NCBI GenBank assembly: GCA_041495205.1
Contig: JBGQCF010000010.1
Location: 1 to 58,478, forward strand
DNA length: 58,478 nt
Direction: 5' to 3'
Origin: JAHFRG01 sp041495205
GTDB lineage: Bacteria; Pseudomonadota; Gammaproteobacteria; Burkholderiales; JAHFRG01
Positions 14,513 to 23,398 of the stretch are shown here, piece after piece; the stretch's first letter is position 1; the number at the start of each line of letters is the position of its first letter. Below the pieces are notes generated by a model. That model searched no databases. It was given only the letters and a program-made list of their open reading frames with translations, and was not told the origin of the DNA. The position numbers were made by a program, and so were the translations under genes.

Positions 14513-16545
14513 GCACCTTGGAAGCTGTCTCGTCACCGCTCGCAGATTCGCTCCTCGTCGCCGTTTCCTGGCTGGTGATTGCGGCACTGGGCCTGGTTCC
14601 CGCGCGCAACGCATTCTTCGCACGGCAGCTGGCTTTTCCTCTCGGCGCTTTGGCCAGCCTCGCGCTCGCCGCCTTCGGCCTTCAGGCGGTCTGGCTGCCC
14701 GCGCAGAGCCTGACTCTGCCGCTCGGGCTGCCCGATCTTCCTTTCCACCTGCGAATCGATCCGCTCGCGGGGTTCTTCCTGATGCTGCTCGGCTCGGTCT
14801 CGACCGGCATCTCCGTCTATGCAGCGGGCTACTTCCGCGAAGAGACCGCGGGCCGCCTCGCTCTCATCTGCCTCCAGTACCACGTGTTCCTCGCCAGCAT
14901 GGCATTCGTCATGCTCGCAGACGATGCATATTTGTTCATGGTGGCGTGGGAAACGATGGCGTTGTCCTCGTACTTCCTGGTCATCACGGACCACAAGCTG
15001 CCGGCCATCCGCAGCGCGGGATTCCTGTACCTGCTGATCGCGCACCTCGGCGCAATCGCCATCCTGCTCTGCTTCGGCGTCATGCACGGCGGCCGCGGCG
15101 ATTACAGCTTCGATGCGCTACGCGCCGCGGAACTCACGCCCCTGTGGGCAAACGTGGCGTTCCTGCTGGCATTCTTCGGATTCGGCGCGAAAGCGGGAAT
15201 GATCCCGCTGCACGCATGGCTGCCGGAAGCGCACCCGGCCGCGCCCTCGCCGGTCTCGGCGCTGATGAGCGGCATCATGCTGAAGACCGCCATCTACGGC
15301 ATGGTGCGGGTGATCTACGATCTGATCGGCAACGTGCGCTGGGAATGGGGCATGGTGGTGCTGGCGGTCGGCGCGGGCACGACGCTGTTCGGCGTGCTGT
15401 ACGCGCTCATGCAGCACGACCTGAAGCGGCTCCTCGCCTACCACTCGGTCGAGAACATCGGCATCATTCTGCTCGGCCTCGGCATGTCGATGGTTTTCAT
15501 CGGCTTCGGGCATCCGGCGGCCGGTGTGCTCGGCCTTATCGCCGCGCTCTATCACACCCTCAATCACGCGGTGTTCAAGGGGCTGCTGTTCCTCGGCGCG
15601 GGCTCGATCCTGCACTCCACGGGACTTCGCAACCTCAACGACATGGGCGGGCTGATCCGCGTGATGCCCAAGACCGCGTTCTATTTCCTCATCGGCGCGC
15701 TCGCCATCTCGGCGCTGCCGCCCCTGAACGGCTTCGTGTCCGAGTGGCTTACGTTCCAGGCCGCGCTGCAGGCGCCGATCCTGCAGAACGGCGTCGTGCG
15801 CAGCCTGCTACCGCTGTTCGCCGCAACGCTGGCGCTCGCCGGGGCGCTCACCGCAATGTGCTTCGTCAAGGTCTATGGGATAGCCTTCCTCGGCCAGCCG
15901 CGCTCGCCGAGCCATCCTGTGTCAGCGCCGGGCGCTGGCCACGACGCGGGTGGAATGGAGCGTTACGGAATGGCCTGGCTCGCCGCCGGCTGCTTCGTGC
16001 TGGGCCTGTTTCCGAGCTCCTTCCTGCTCATGCTCAATCGCGTTTGTGCCTCGCTTACCGGGCAGAGCCTGTCTGCCGACGCGCTGACGGGATCGAACTG
16101 GCTTTGGCTCGTGCCCACGGCGCCGGAGCAGGCGAGCTACTCACCCGTCATCTTTTTGGTCGTAATCGTCACAGTAACGCTACTCGCGTTCCTGCTGGTG
16201 CGCCGCTTCTACCACGGCCGAGTGCGCTTATCCGATCCGTGGGATTGCGGATTTCCCGAGCAAACTTCGCGCATGCAGGATACCGCCGACGCGTTCGGTC
16301 AGCCGATCCGCCACGTGTTCGGCCCAGTCTTCCTGATGCAGCGGCATATGCCCGAGGCGGACAACCCGGCGCCGAGGTTCTCGCTCAAGATCGAGGACCG
16401 CCACTGGTACTGGGTTTACCTGCCGGTCGCGCGGCTTGCCGAGTATGTCTCATCGAAAATCGCGCTGCTTCAGCAGGGCAGGATCAGCATTTACCTGCTC
16501 TACAGCTTTCTCACCCTGATTGCACTGCTGGTATTCGTGCAATGA
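14509..16545 (+). CDS. hyfB: HyfB/NuoL-like proton-translocating membrane subunit
   Basis: 678 residues, about the length of E. coli HyfB (672). A polytopic antiporter-like subunit with about 14 predicted helices and the typical core WLPEAHPAAPSPVSALMSG and RLLAYHSVENIGII. It should conduct ions across the inner membrane as part of the complex encoded by the next genes. The start is GTG overlapping the metG stop (GTGA), with AAGG just upstream. Codon use is markedly more GC-rich at third positions than in metG, hinting at separate ancestry of this block. The stop overlaps the next start (ATGA). Confidence 0.92.
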   Translation: MSTLEAVSSPLADSLLVAVSWLVIAALGLVPARNAFFARQLAFPLGALASLALAAFGLQAVWLPAQSLTLPLGLPDLPFHLRIDPLAGFFLMLLGSVSTGISVYAAGYFREETAGRLALICLQYHVFLASMAFVMLADDAYLFMVAWETMALSSYFLVITDHKLPAIRSAGFLYLLIAHLGAIAILLCFGVMHGGRGDYSFDALRAAELTPLWANVAFLLAFFGFGAKAGMIPLHAWLPEAHPAAPSPVSALMSGIMLKTAIYGMVRVIYDLIGNVRWEWGMVVLAVGAGTTLFGVLYALMQHDLKRLLAYHSVENIGIILLGLGMSMVFIGFGHPAAGVLGLIAALYHTLNHAVFKGLLFLGAGSILHSTGLRNLNDMGGLIRVMPKTAFYFLIGALAISALPPLNGFVSEWLTFQAALQAPILQNGVVRSLLPLFAATLALAGALTAMCFVKVYGIAFLGQPRSPSHPVSAPGAGHDAGGMERYGMAWLAAGCFVLGLFPSSFLLMLNRVCASLTGQSLSADALTGSNWLWLVPTAPEQASYSPVIFLVVIVTVTLLAFLLVRRFYHGRVRLSDPWDCGFPEQTSRMQDTADAFGQPIRHVFGPVFLMQRHMPEADNPAPRFSLKIEDRHWYWVYLPVARLAEYVSSKIALLQQGRISIYLLYSFLTLIALLVFVQ

Positions 16546-17492
16546 CCCATATACCCGGAATCGCATTCCAGATCCTGCAGTCCATGTTCGTGGTGCTCGC
16601 TGCACCGCTGCTCGTGGGCTGGGTGAACCAGTGCCGGGCCTGGCTGCAGAACCGCTCGGCGCCAAGCATCCTGCTGCCGTACTACACGTTGGCGAAGCTT
16701 TTTCACAAGGATGCGGTGATCGCGCGCAATGCCTCGCCGCTATTTCATCTTACGCCCTATGTCCTGTTCGGCTGCATGTGGCTCGCCGCGGGAATTGTTC
16801 CGGTGCTCGCAACCGACCTGCCGTTTGCGCCGGCGGCCGACATCATCGCCCTGGTGGGCGTGTTTGCCCTGGCCAGGGTGTTCTCGGCTCTCGCTGCGAT
16901 GGACATCGGCACTCCATTCGGCGGCATGGGCGCGCGGCGCGAGATGCTGATCGGCTTTTTAGCCGAACCTGCCATGCTGATGACGCTGTTTACCGCCGCG
17001 TTCATTTCCGGCTCGACCCAGCTCACCACCATCGTCGAGACGCTTGCGCACCGCGAGTTTGCGATCTACCCGAGCCTCGCCTTCGCGGCGGTGGCCTTCC
17101 TAATGGTGCTGCTGGCAGAGAACGCCCGCATTCCAATCGACAATCCGACCACGCATCTCGAGCTCACCATGATCCATGAAGCGACGATCCTCGAGTACTC
17201 GGCGCGGCACCTGGCGCTGATCGAATGGGCGGTCGCGATCAAGCTGTTCGCCTACATGACCATCGGCATTGCGCTGTTCCTGCCTTGGGGCATCGCCGCC
17301 GCCGGCGACTGGGCCGCGCTGCCGCTCGCGTTCGCCGCGCTCGCGGTGAAGCTCGCCCTCGCCGGGGCCGGCCTGGCGCTGATCGAGACCGTGCTCGCCA
17401 AGCTGCGGCTGTTCCTCGCGCCCGAATTCCTGTCCACCGCTTTCCTGCTGGCGGTGCTCGGGATGCTCACCCACTTCCTGCTGCTGACATGA
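16542..17492 (+). CDS. hyfC: HyfC/NuoH-like membrane subunit
   Basis: 316 residues (E. coli HyfC has 315). Eight or so helices; the segment ARVFSALAAMDIGTPFGGMGARREM is the NuoH/HycD signature near the quinone/hydrogenase interface, and ENARIPIDNPTTHLELTMIHE carries conserved acidic residues. The start ATG (16542) overlaps the hyfB stop, so the gene begins at MTHIPGIAFQ. A long frame opening upstream at 14946 is in a wrong phase for hyfB and is spurious. It connects the peripheral arm (HyfG/HyfI) with the membrane arm. Confidence 0.92.
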   Translation: MTHIPGIAFQILQSMFVVLAAPLLVGWVNQCRAWLQNRSAPSILLPYYTLAKLFHKDAVIARNASPLFHLTPYVLFGCMWLAAGIVPVLATDLPFAPAADIIALVGVFALARVFSALAAMDIGTPFGGMGARREMLIGFLAEPAMLMTLFTAAFISGSTQLTTIVETLAHREFAIYPSLAFAAVAFLMVLLAENARIPIDNPTTHLELTMIHEATILEYSARHLALIEWAVAIKLFAYMTIGIALFLPWGIAAAGDWAALPLAFAALAVKLALAGAGLALIETVLAKLRLFLAPEFLSTAFLLAVLGMLTHFLLLT

Positions 17493-18151
17493 GCCAGTCG
17501 ATTTCCAGCCAGCTCGTTAACCTGCTTGCCGCGTTCCTGCTGCTGATCGCATTCGCGATGCTCTCGCAGCGGCGCATTCTCACGCTGATCCGGCTGTTCG
17601 CCTGGCAGGGTGCCGCGCTCGCCGCCTCGACGGCGATCGTTGCCTGGTCAACCGGCCAGACTCACCTGTACTTCTCGGCGGTGCTTACCGTGCTTCTCAA
17701 AGTGATACTCATTCCCTGGGTGCTGCACCGGCTGATTGACAAGCTGCAAGTGCGCTGGGACGTCGAGACCCTGATCAACATACCGACCACGATGTTGATC
17801 GGAATCGGGCTGGTGATTTTCTCTTTTGCGCTCGCCACGCCGATTTCGCAAATGGCGAGCACGCTCACCCGCTCGACGCTCGGCATCGCGCTGGCGAGCG
17901 TGCTGCTCTCCTTCCTCATGATGATCGTGCGCAGCAAAGCGGTGCCGCAGGTGATCGGCTTCCTGGCGATGGAGAACGGCCTGTTCCTCGCGGCCACCAG
18001 CGCAACCTACGGCATGCCGCTGGTGGTGGAGCTCGGTGTCGCGCTCGACGTGCTGGTGGGGACCTTCATCTTCGGCATCTTTTTCTTCCATATCCGCGAG
18101 CAGTTCGACAGCCTCGACATCCGGCATATGGAAAAGCTGAAGGAAGACTGA
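17489..18151 (+). CDS. hyfE: HyfE-like membrane subunit
   Basis: 220 residues (E. coli HyfE has 216). A small polytopic protein; its C-terminal part (LDVLVGTFIFGIFFFHIREQ) is NuoK-like, and NGLFLAATSATYGMPLVVELG is typical of HyfE. ATG 17489 overlaps the hyfC stop. The protein ends MEKLKED; hyfF starts at GTG one base later. Confidence 0.9.
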   Translation: MSQSISSQLVNLLAAFLLLIAFAMLSQRRILTLIRLFAWQGAALAASTAIVAWSTGQTHLYFSAVLTVLLKVILIPWVLHRLIDKLQVRWDVETLINIPTTMLIGIGLVIFSFALATPISQMASTLTRSTLGIALASVLLSFLMMIVRSKAVPQVIGFLAMENGLFLAATSATYGMPLVVELGVALDVLVGTFIFGIFFFHIREQFDSLDIRHMEKLKED

Positions 18152-18152
18152 C

Positions 18153-19601
18153 GTGGAAATTACACTAGTCCTCGGCGTCCCGCTCTTTGGCGGCCTGCTG
18201 CTCGCGCTCGTCGGCCACAAGCGCTGGGCGCCGGAGCTGAACGCGCTCATGAGCCTGGTGACCCTCGCCGCCGCGGGGCTGCTCACGGCCAGAGTCATCG
18301 CCGACGGGCCGATGGTCGCGCTGGAGGAGCAGTTCTTCGTCGATCCGTTCAACGTATTCCTGGTGGCGCTGACGGCCTTCGTCGCCTTCACCACCACGCT
18401 GTTTTCGCGGCCGTACATGCGCATCGAGCAGCATCACGGCCGGGTCAACCCGGCGCGGCTGCGCCTGTACCACAGCATGTACCAGTTGTTCACGTTCATG
18501 ATGCTGCTGTGCCTGCTCTCGAACAACGTCGGTATCCTGTGGGTGGCGATGGAGGGCGCGACGCTTACCACCGTGCTGCTGGTCAGCCTTTACCGCACGC
18601 CGGCGAGTCTGGAAGCAGCGTGGAAGTACTTCATCCTGTGCAGCGTCGGCATCGCGCAAGCACTGTTCGGCACCATCCTGCTCTACTTCGCCGCCGAGAA
18701 GGTGCTCGGCCCCGGCGGCACTTCGTTGCTGTGGACGCACCTGCACCAGGTGAGCGGCCAGCTCGAGCCCACGGTGCTTTCGCTGGCTTTTGTGTTTCTG
18801 CTGGTGGGCTTCGGCACCAAAGTAGGCCTGGTTCCTCTTCACAACTGGCTGCCCGACGCGCACGCCGAGGGCCCAACACCGGTTTCAGCGGTGTTATCGG
18901 GCCTGCTGCTCAATGTCGCGCTCTACGCCGTGGTGCGAAGCAAAGTCCTGGTGGACGGCGCGCTCGGGCGCAATTTCTCCGGCGGGCTGATGATGGGCTT
19001 CGGCCTGCTCTCGGTGGTTGTGGCGGCATTTTTCCTGTCGCGGCAGAAGGACATCAAGCGCATGTTCGCCTACTCGTCGATCGAGCACATGGGCATCATG
19101 ACCTTCGCCTTCGGCATGGGCGGACCGGTCGCGGCGTTCGCGGGACTGCTGCACATGACGGTGCACTCGCTCACCAAGAGCGCAATCTTCTTCACCGTCG
19201 GCCACGCCTCGCAAAAGACCGGCACGCAGAACATGGCGGACATCCGCGGGCTCGTCGAGCAAAGCCCCGCCATCGGCTGGGGCCTGGCGCTGGGCAGCAT
19301 CGCCATCCTCGGCATGCCGCCGTTCGGCGTGTTCACGAGCGAGTTCATGGTGCTCACCACCGCGATGCACGAGCACCCCTGGGCAACGCCGTTTCTGCTT
19401 ATCGCGCTCGGCGTGGCATTCGCCGCGATCTTCGGCAAGGTGCAGCCGATGGTGTTCGGCGAGACCAATGCGCACCGGCTGCCGCATCCGCCGGCGCTTA
19501 TTCCCGTGTTCGTGCACTTGGGGATCGTATTGATGCTCGGACTCTACATTCCGCCCTACCTCGTCAGCTGGTACCGGCAGGCGGCGGCGCTGATTGGGTG
19601 A
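18153..19601 (+). CDS. hyfF: HyfF/NuoN-M-like ion-translocating subunit
   Basis: 482 residues starting at GTG 18153. Antiporter-like fold: VGFGTKVGLVPLHNWLPDAH, EGPTPVSAVLSG, KRMFAYSSIEHMGIM and the broken-helix region GMPPFGVFTSEF. It lacks about 40 residues compared with E. coli HyfF (526). Together with HyfB it gives the complex two antiporter-like modules. A 110-bp gap without a gene separates it from hyfG, the only real break inside the operon. E. coli HyfD has no counterpart here. Confidence 0.92.
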   Translation: MEITLVLGVPLFGGLLLALVGHKRWAPELNALMSLVTLAAAGLLTARVIADGPMVALEEQFFVDPFNVFLVALTAFVAFTTTLFSRPYMRIEQHHGRVNPARLRLYHSMYQLFTFMMLLCLLSNNVGILWVAMEGATLTTVLLVSLYRTPASLEAAWKYFILCSVGIAQALFGTILLYFAAEKVLGPGGTSLLWTHLHQVSGQLEPTVLSLAFVFLLVGFGTKVGLVPLHNWLPDAHAEGPTPVSAVLSGLLLNVALYAVVRSKVLVDGALGRNFSGGLMMGFGLLSVVVAAFFLSRQKDIKRMFAYSSIEHMGIMTFAFGMGGPVAAFAGLLHMTVHSLTKSAIFFTVGHASQKTGTQNMADIRGLVEQSPAIGWGLALGSIAILGMPPFGVFTSEFMVLTTAMHEHPWATPFLLIALGVAFAAIFGKVQPMVFGETNAHRLPHPPALIPVFVHLGIVLMLGLYIPPYLVSWYRQAAALIG

Positions 19602-19711
19602 GACGGGAATTCGGCCGACGTGCCTGCGCATGTCGGCCGCCGCCGAACGCCAGCTGCGCTGCATCGCGGCTGGCCGGAGAGATGCGAAACAACTGGAAGG
19701 AGTCATGAATC

Positions 19712-21262
19712 ATGGCATTTGAAGAGTTAGGAATAAACGCCGCGCCGCTCCAAGGCGCCATGCCGGTGTTCCGCGCGTCGGTTGATGCAAGCGAACTGCA
19801 CGCTCTGTGCGAAAGGTCGCGTTCGCAGAAAGCGCGGCTGGTGGCGCTGTGGGGCAGTGACGAAACCACGCGCCGCGGCGGCTACGCGCTGCACCTTGCG
19901 CTCGCGTTTCCTTCCGGGCTGCTGTGGCTCTCGGTACCGCTCGATCGCGGACACCCCCACTACCCAGGGATCGCCGACATCTATCCGAGTGCCGACCGCA
20001 TGCAGCGCGCCGCCTACGATCTCGTCGGTATCCATGCGCAGGACAATTCCGACCACCGCAAGTGGCTGCGGCACGGCGCCTGGCCCGGTGGGGTGTTCCC
20101 GTTGCGCAAGGATTTCGCCATCGCCAACTGCTTCCCGCCCGCAGAAGATCACTATCCGTTCATCAAGGTCGAAGGCGAAGGTGTGCACGAGATTCCGGTC
20201 GGACCTGTTCACGCGGGCACGATCGAGCCAGGGCACTTTCGCTTTTCCGTCGTCGGGGAAAAAATCCTGCGTCTCGAGGAGCGTTTCGGCTACAAGCACA
20301 AAGGGATCGAGAAGCGCTTCGAGACCATGACCCTGGCCGAGGGCGCCAAACTCGCCGGGCGCATCAGCGGCGATTCGACCGTCGCCTACGCCTGGGCCTA
20401 CGCCATGGCGGTCGAAGGGGCGACGGGAGGAACCGAGCCGCCGTGCCGGGCGCTCGCACTGCGCGGCATCCTGCTTGAGTTGGAGCGCGTCGCCAACCAC
20501 CTCGGCGACCTGGGTTACCTCGGCAACGACGTCGCGCTGTCGTTCGGTTTTTTCCAGTTCTGGCGCCTTAAGGAAGACTTGCTGCGGCTCAATGCGCAGC
20601 TGTTCGGTCACCGTTATCTGATGGACATGATCGTCCCCGGCGGCGTTGCGAAGGACCTCTCGAAACGTGAAGCAGATCTGCTGCTCGATAGGCTGGAAAA
20701 AATCCAAGAGGAGGTTACCACGCTCAAGTCAATCTACGACGAGCATGCCGGCACGCAGGACCGATTCATCCTGACCGGGCAGGTGCTCCCGGCATTTGCG
20801 GAAAAGATGGGGCTGAACGGCTTCGCCGGCCGAGCCAGCGGCGTCCGGCACGACCTGCGCGTGGACTATCCGGTCCCGCCCTGGCAGCAACTCGAACCGC
20901 GCATGGCCGAGCACATGCGCGGCGACGTCGCCGCTCGCGTCTCGGTGCGTTTTGACGAGCTGGCCGAATCGATACGGCTGATCCAAGCGCTGGTGCGGCA
21001 GCTGCCGTCCGGAGACATCCGGGTTCCGCTCGCCAACGCCGCCAGCGGCCGGTCCGGGGTCGGTTGGGTGGAAGGCTGGCGCGGAGAAATATTGATTGCG
21101 CTGGAAAGCGGTGAAAACAACCGCATCCACCGCTGCCATGCGCACGATCCTTCGTGGCAGAACTGGCCGGCGCTGCAGCATGCGGTAATCGGTAACATCG
21201 TTCCCGATTTCCCACTTATCAATAAGTCTTTTAATCTGAGTTATAGCGGCCACGACTTGTAA
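19712..21262 (+). CDS. hyfG: HyfG/HycE-like large subunit lacking nickel ligands
   Basis: 516 residues: NuoC-like domain (about 20-140; PHYPGIADIYPSADRMQRA, then WPGGVFPLRKDF) fused to a NuoD/NiFe-large-subunit domain (GPVHAGTIEPGHFRF, RFGYKHKGIEKRFE, LELERVANHLGD). In active group 4 hydrogenases the N-terminal pair lies in ERVCGIC; here the aligned stretch is GRISGDS (216-222). The C-terminal DPCxxC is replaced by NLSYSG (508-513) and the protein ends four residues later. So none of the four NiFe cysteines exists. This matches the 'energy-converting hydrogenase-related' (Ehr) group, which is not expected to make or use H2. AAGGAG precedes ATG 19712. Confidence 0.9.
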   Translation: MAFEELGINAAPLQGAMPVFRASVDASELHALCERSRSQKARLVALWGSDETTRRGGYALHLALAFPSGLLWLSVPLDRGHPHYPGIADIYPSADRMQRAAYDLVGIHAQDNSDHRKWLRHGAWPGGVFPLRKDFAIANCFPPAEDHYPFIKVEGEGVHEIPVGPVHAGTIEPGHFRFSVVGEKILRLEERFGYKHKGIEKRFETMTLAEGAKLAGRISGDSTVAYAWAYAMAVEGATGGTEPPCRALALRGILLELERVANHLGDLGYLGNDVALSFGFFQFWRLKEDLLRLNAQLFGHRYLMDMIVPGGVAKDLSKREADLLLDRLEKIQEEVTTLKSIYDEHAGTQDRFILTGQVLPAFAEKMGLNGFAGRASGVRHDLRVDYPVPPWQQLEPRMAEHMRGDVAARVSVRFDELAESIRLIQALVRQLPSGDIRVPLANAASGRSGVGWVEGWRGEILIALESGENNRIHRCHAHDPSWQNWPALQHAVIGNIVPDFPLINKSFNLSYSGHDL

Positions 21263-21264
21263 CC

Positions 21265-21771
21265 ATGTATCAGCTTCTAAAACAGATTGCAAAAACCGGC
21301 ATCAAGACCGAAGTAGCGCCGCCGGCGGATGAGGCGCTGCGTCTCCTGCAGCAGCGCCTGCACGAAGAAATTTTGAAGCATTTGGGACGAGCGCTCGCCA
21401 TCCGCCACGTGGATGCCGGTTCCTGCAACGGCTGCGAGCTCGAGATCCACGCCACGAACAGTCCCTACTACAACCTCGAGCGGCTCGGCATCAAGTTCGT
21501 GGCCAGCCCCCGCCACGCGGACATGCTGCTCGTGACCGGACCGGTATCGCGCCACATGGAAACGGCGTTGAAGCGCACTTATGAAGCCACTCCAGATCCC
21601 AAGCTGGTGGTTGCAATCGGCGATTGCGGCTGCAATGGCGGGATTTTCGGCGAAAACTACGCGAGCTGCGGCAGGGTGGCAAACGTAATCCCCGTGGATG
21701 TCGCGGTGCCGGGCTGCCCCCCGTCACCGCTTGCCATCATGCAGGGTATACTCACTGCGATCAGCAAATAA
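21265..21771 (+). CDS. hyfI: HyfI/NuoB-like small subunit with [4Fe-4S] ligands
   Basis: 168 residues, starting two bases after the hyfG stop. The N2-type cluster ligands are intact: Cys54 and Cys57 (GSCNGCELEI), Cys121 (GDCGCNGG) and Cys151 (PGCPPSP). An extra Cys123 and Cys135 are present. It pairs with HyfG at the peripheral arm. No ferredoxin-like subunit (HyfA/HyfH type) and no nickel maturation gene is present nearby, so the electron entry point is not visible. Confidence 0.92.
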   Translation: MYQLLKQIAKTGIKTEVAPPADEALRLLQQRLHEEILKHLGRALAIRHVDAGSCNGCELEIHATNSPYYNLERLGIKFVASPRHADMLLVTGPVSRHMETALKRTYEATPDPKLVVAIGDCGCNGGIFGENYASCGRVANVIPVDVAVPGCPPSPLAIMQGILTAISK

Positions 21772-21792
21772 TACGATGCACAAATAAATCCG

Positions 21793-22842
21793 ATGGTTGA
21801 TTTCCTGCAACGTAATGCACGCTTTATTTCCGCCGCCGGTCTGGTATTGCTCGGCGGTTGGATAGTGCATGGCTTCCTCGCCGCGCTGGCCTGGGCGGTG
21901 GTAATCGCCATTGCAACCTGGCCGCTGTATCAACGCTTCCTGCAAGAATTCCCCGCATCCCGCCGTGAAACCTGGGGTTGCATTCTGTTCACTTCGCTCA
22001 TCGGCGTGGTGCTGCTTGTCCCTCTGACTTATGCCGTAATGCAGGCCGGGCATGAAGCCCGCATACTGCTAAAAGTGCTGAATGAAGCGCAGCAAGGCGG
22101 CCTGCCTCCGCCAGAGTGGCTTGGCAGACTGCCGCTTGCCGGGGAATGGGCGATCTCATGGTGGAACCGCAATCTCGCTAATCCGGGGGCATCCGCGGAA
22201 CTATTCCTGCAGGCCAATTCAGGTTTTGCGGTGGAATGGGCCAAATTTTTCGGCCGGCAAATCGTGCACCGCCTGGCAATCCTCGGCTTCACGTTGGTTA
22301 CGCTTTATTTTCTTTATCGCGATGGCGCCAAATTGGGGCAAGAGCTGGTTGACATCGTGCGCCGCGCCATCGGCGAGAGCGGTGAGCGTTACGTGGCTCA
22401 TATGGTTTCCGCGGTAAGGGCCACGGTCAACGGGCTGGTCCTGGTAGGCCTCGCCGAAGGCGTGCTGCTGGGAATCGGCTATGCGCTCGCCGGGCTGGAG
22501 CATGCGGCGCTTCTGGGTGCCTTGACCGGTTTACTGGCAATGATTCCCTTTACCGCACCGTTGATTTTCGGCGGAGCGTCACTGGTGCTTTTAGCTCAGG
22601 GAAATCCCGTCGCGGCCGCGCTTTTATTTTCCTTCGGCGCGCTGGTATTGTTTGTTGGCGATCATTTCGTAAGACCGGCGCTCATCAGCGGCGGCGCTCG
22701 CCTGCCTTTTTTGTGGGTATTGCTGGGCATTTTGGGGGGCCTGGAAAACCTGGGATTGCTGGGTTTGTTCATTGGCCCCGCGATCATGGCTGCGCTGATT
22801 TCGCTGTGGCGTGACTGCACGCCGGCGCAGGCTGCAAATTAG
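21793..22842 (+). CDS. PerM/AI-2E-family permease
   Basis: 349 residues, about eight transmembrane helices, with the family core VNGLVLVGLAEGVLLGIGYALAG (split over two helices), LTGLLAMIPF and VGDHFVRPALISGGARLPFLWVL. Family members export small molecules or ions (some act as Na+/H+ antiporters, TqsA exports AI-2); the substrate here is unknown. It starts 21 bases after hyfI and so may be the tail of the same transcript, but no hydrogenase link is known. The acylphosphatase gene follows after four bases. Confidence 0.85.
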   Translation: MVDFLQRNARFISAAGLVLLGGWIVHGFLAALAWAVVIAIATWPLYQRFLQEFPASRRETWGCILFTSLIGVVLLVPLTYAVMQAGHEARILLKVLNEAQQGGLPPPEWLGRLPLAGEWAISWWNRNLANPGASAELFLQANSGFAVEWAKFFGRQIVHRLAILGFTLVTLYFLYRDGAKLGQELVDIVRRAIGESGERYVAHMVSAVRATVNGLVLVGLAEGVLLGIGYALAGLEHAALLGALTGLLAMIPFTAPLIFGGASLVLLAQGNPVAAALLFSFGALVLFVGDHFVRPALISGGARLPFLWVLLGILGGLENLGLLGLFIGPAIMAALISLWRDCTPAQAAN

Positions 22843-22846
22843 AGAG

Positions 22847-23116
22847 ATGGTCAAGCATTTGCGCATTCGCGGCCTGGTACAGGGCGTGTTTTATCGCGAA
22901 TCGATGTATCGCAAAGCGAGCGAATTAAATGTCACGGGCTGGGTGCGCAACTGCTCCGATATGAACGTGGAAGCGATGGTGCAGGGAACCCCTGAAGCGT
23001 TGGATGCCATCATCGCCTGGGCGCAGCACGGACCCGACACGGCACAGGTCGAGCGAGTGGAAATTGAGGAAGGGGAAGGAAATTTTCCGCGCTTCGAGAT
23101 ACTGCGCAGCCGTTGA
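22847..23116 (+). CDS. acyP: Acylphosphatase
   Basis: 89 residues. Hydrolyses acyl phosphates such as carbamoyl or acetyl phosphate. The phosphate loop GLVQGVFYRESM with catalytic Arg and the GWVRNCSD segment with catalytic Asn are intact. I take ATG 22847 (MVKHLRIRG) rather than an earlier ATG, because this gives the normal family N-terminus; AGAGAG lies just upstream. Two bases after the TGA the repeat element begins. Confidence 0.93.
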   Translation: MVKHLRIRGLVQGVFYRESMYRKASELNVTGWVRNCSDMNVEAMVQGTPEALDAIIAWAQHGPDTAQVERVEIEEGEGNFPRFEILRSR

Positions 23117-23120
23117 CCTA

Positions 23121-23398
23121 GGGAACCTCTGAACAAGTCCCACGTGGCCACGACGGCGGCTTGGCGGGATGGGGATGCAAGAAAGGCGACGACGCGAAGG
23201 GTCGCTCCCCTTCGCGAGGAGCCTGACACCGCAGACTGCCCGCCAAGCCCCGTCCCGTGAGGGTTGCGGCGTAATCGGGCGCTCGCTTTGTCGCGCTCCT
23301 CGGCTTCGTAGTCCCGGCTACGACCTTCGTCGCGCTTCGCGCGATCATCCCGATTCCGCCAGCAACGCGGCTCACGAAGGACTTATTCAGAGGTTCCT
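23121..23398. mobile_element. MITE-like element, copy C (278 bp), inverted relative to copy A
   Basis: Begins GGGAACCTCTGAACAAGTCCC and ends GGACTTATTCAGAGGTTCC; flanked by TA at 23119-23120 and 23399-23400. Reverse-complemented, it matches copy A at 3504-3781 with about five differences, so the two copies are recent relatives. The right-hand TA is the first two bases of the dnaE stop codon (TAA), and the third base belongs to the element. It fills the whole space between the convergent acyP and dnaE genes. Confidence 0.85.

Noticed and set aside
14946..17492. An 848-codon open frame over hyfB and hyfC
   Set aside because: Its first part is in the wrong phase for hyfB and reads as Arg/Ala-rich noise; only the part after ATG 16542 is a protein family member (hyfC).
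17648..18424. Long minus-strand frames inside the hydrogenase-like operon (also 18165-18863, 18894-19706, 19727-20707)
   Set aside because: They mirror GC-rich coding genes on the plus strand, are His/Arg/Gln-rich and show no domain, while the plus strand genes have clear homologies.
14509..21771. Functional [NiFe] hydrogenase-4 or formate hydrogenlyase
   Set aside because: The large subunit lacks all four nickel-binding cysteines and no maturation genes are present.
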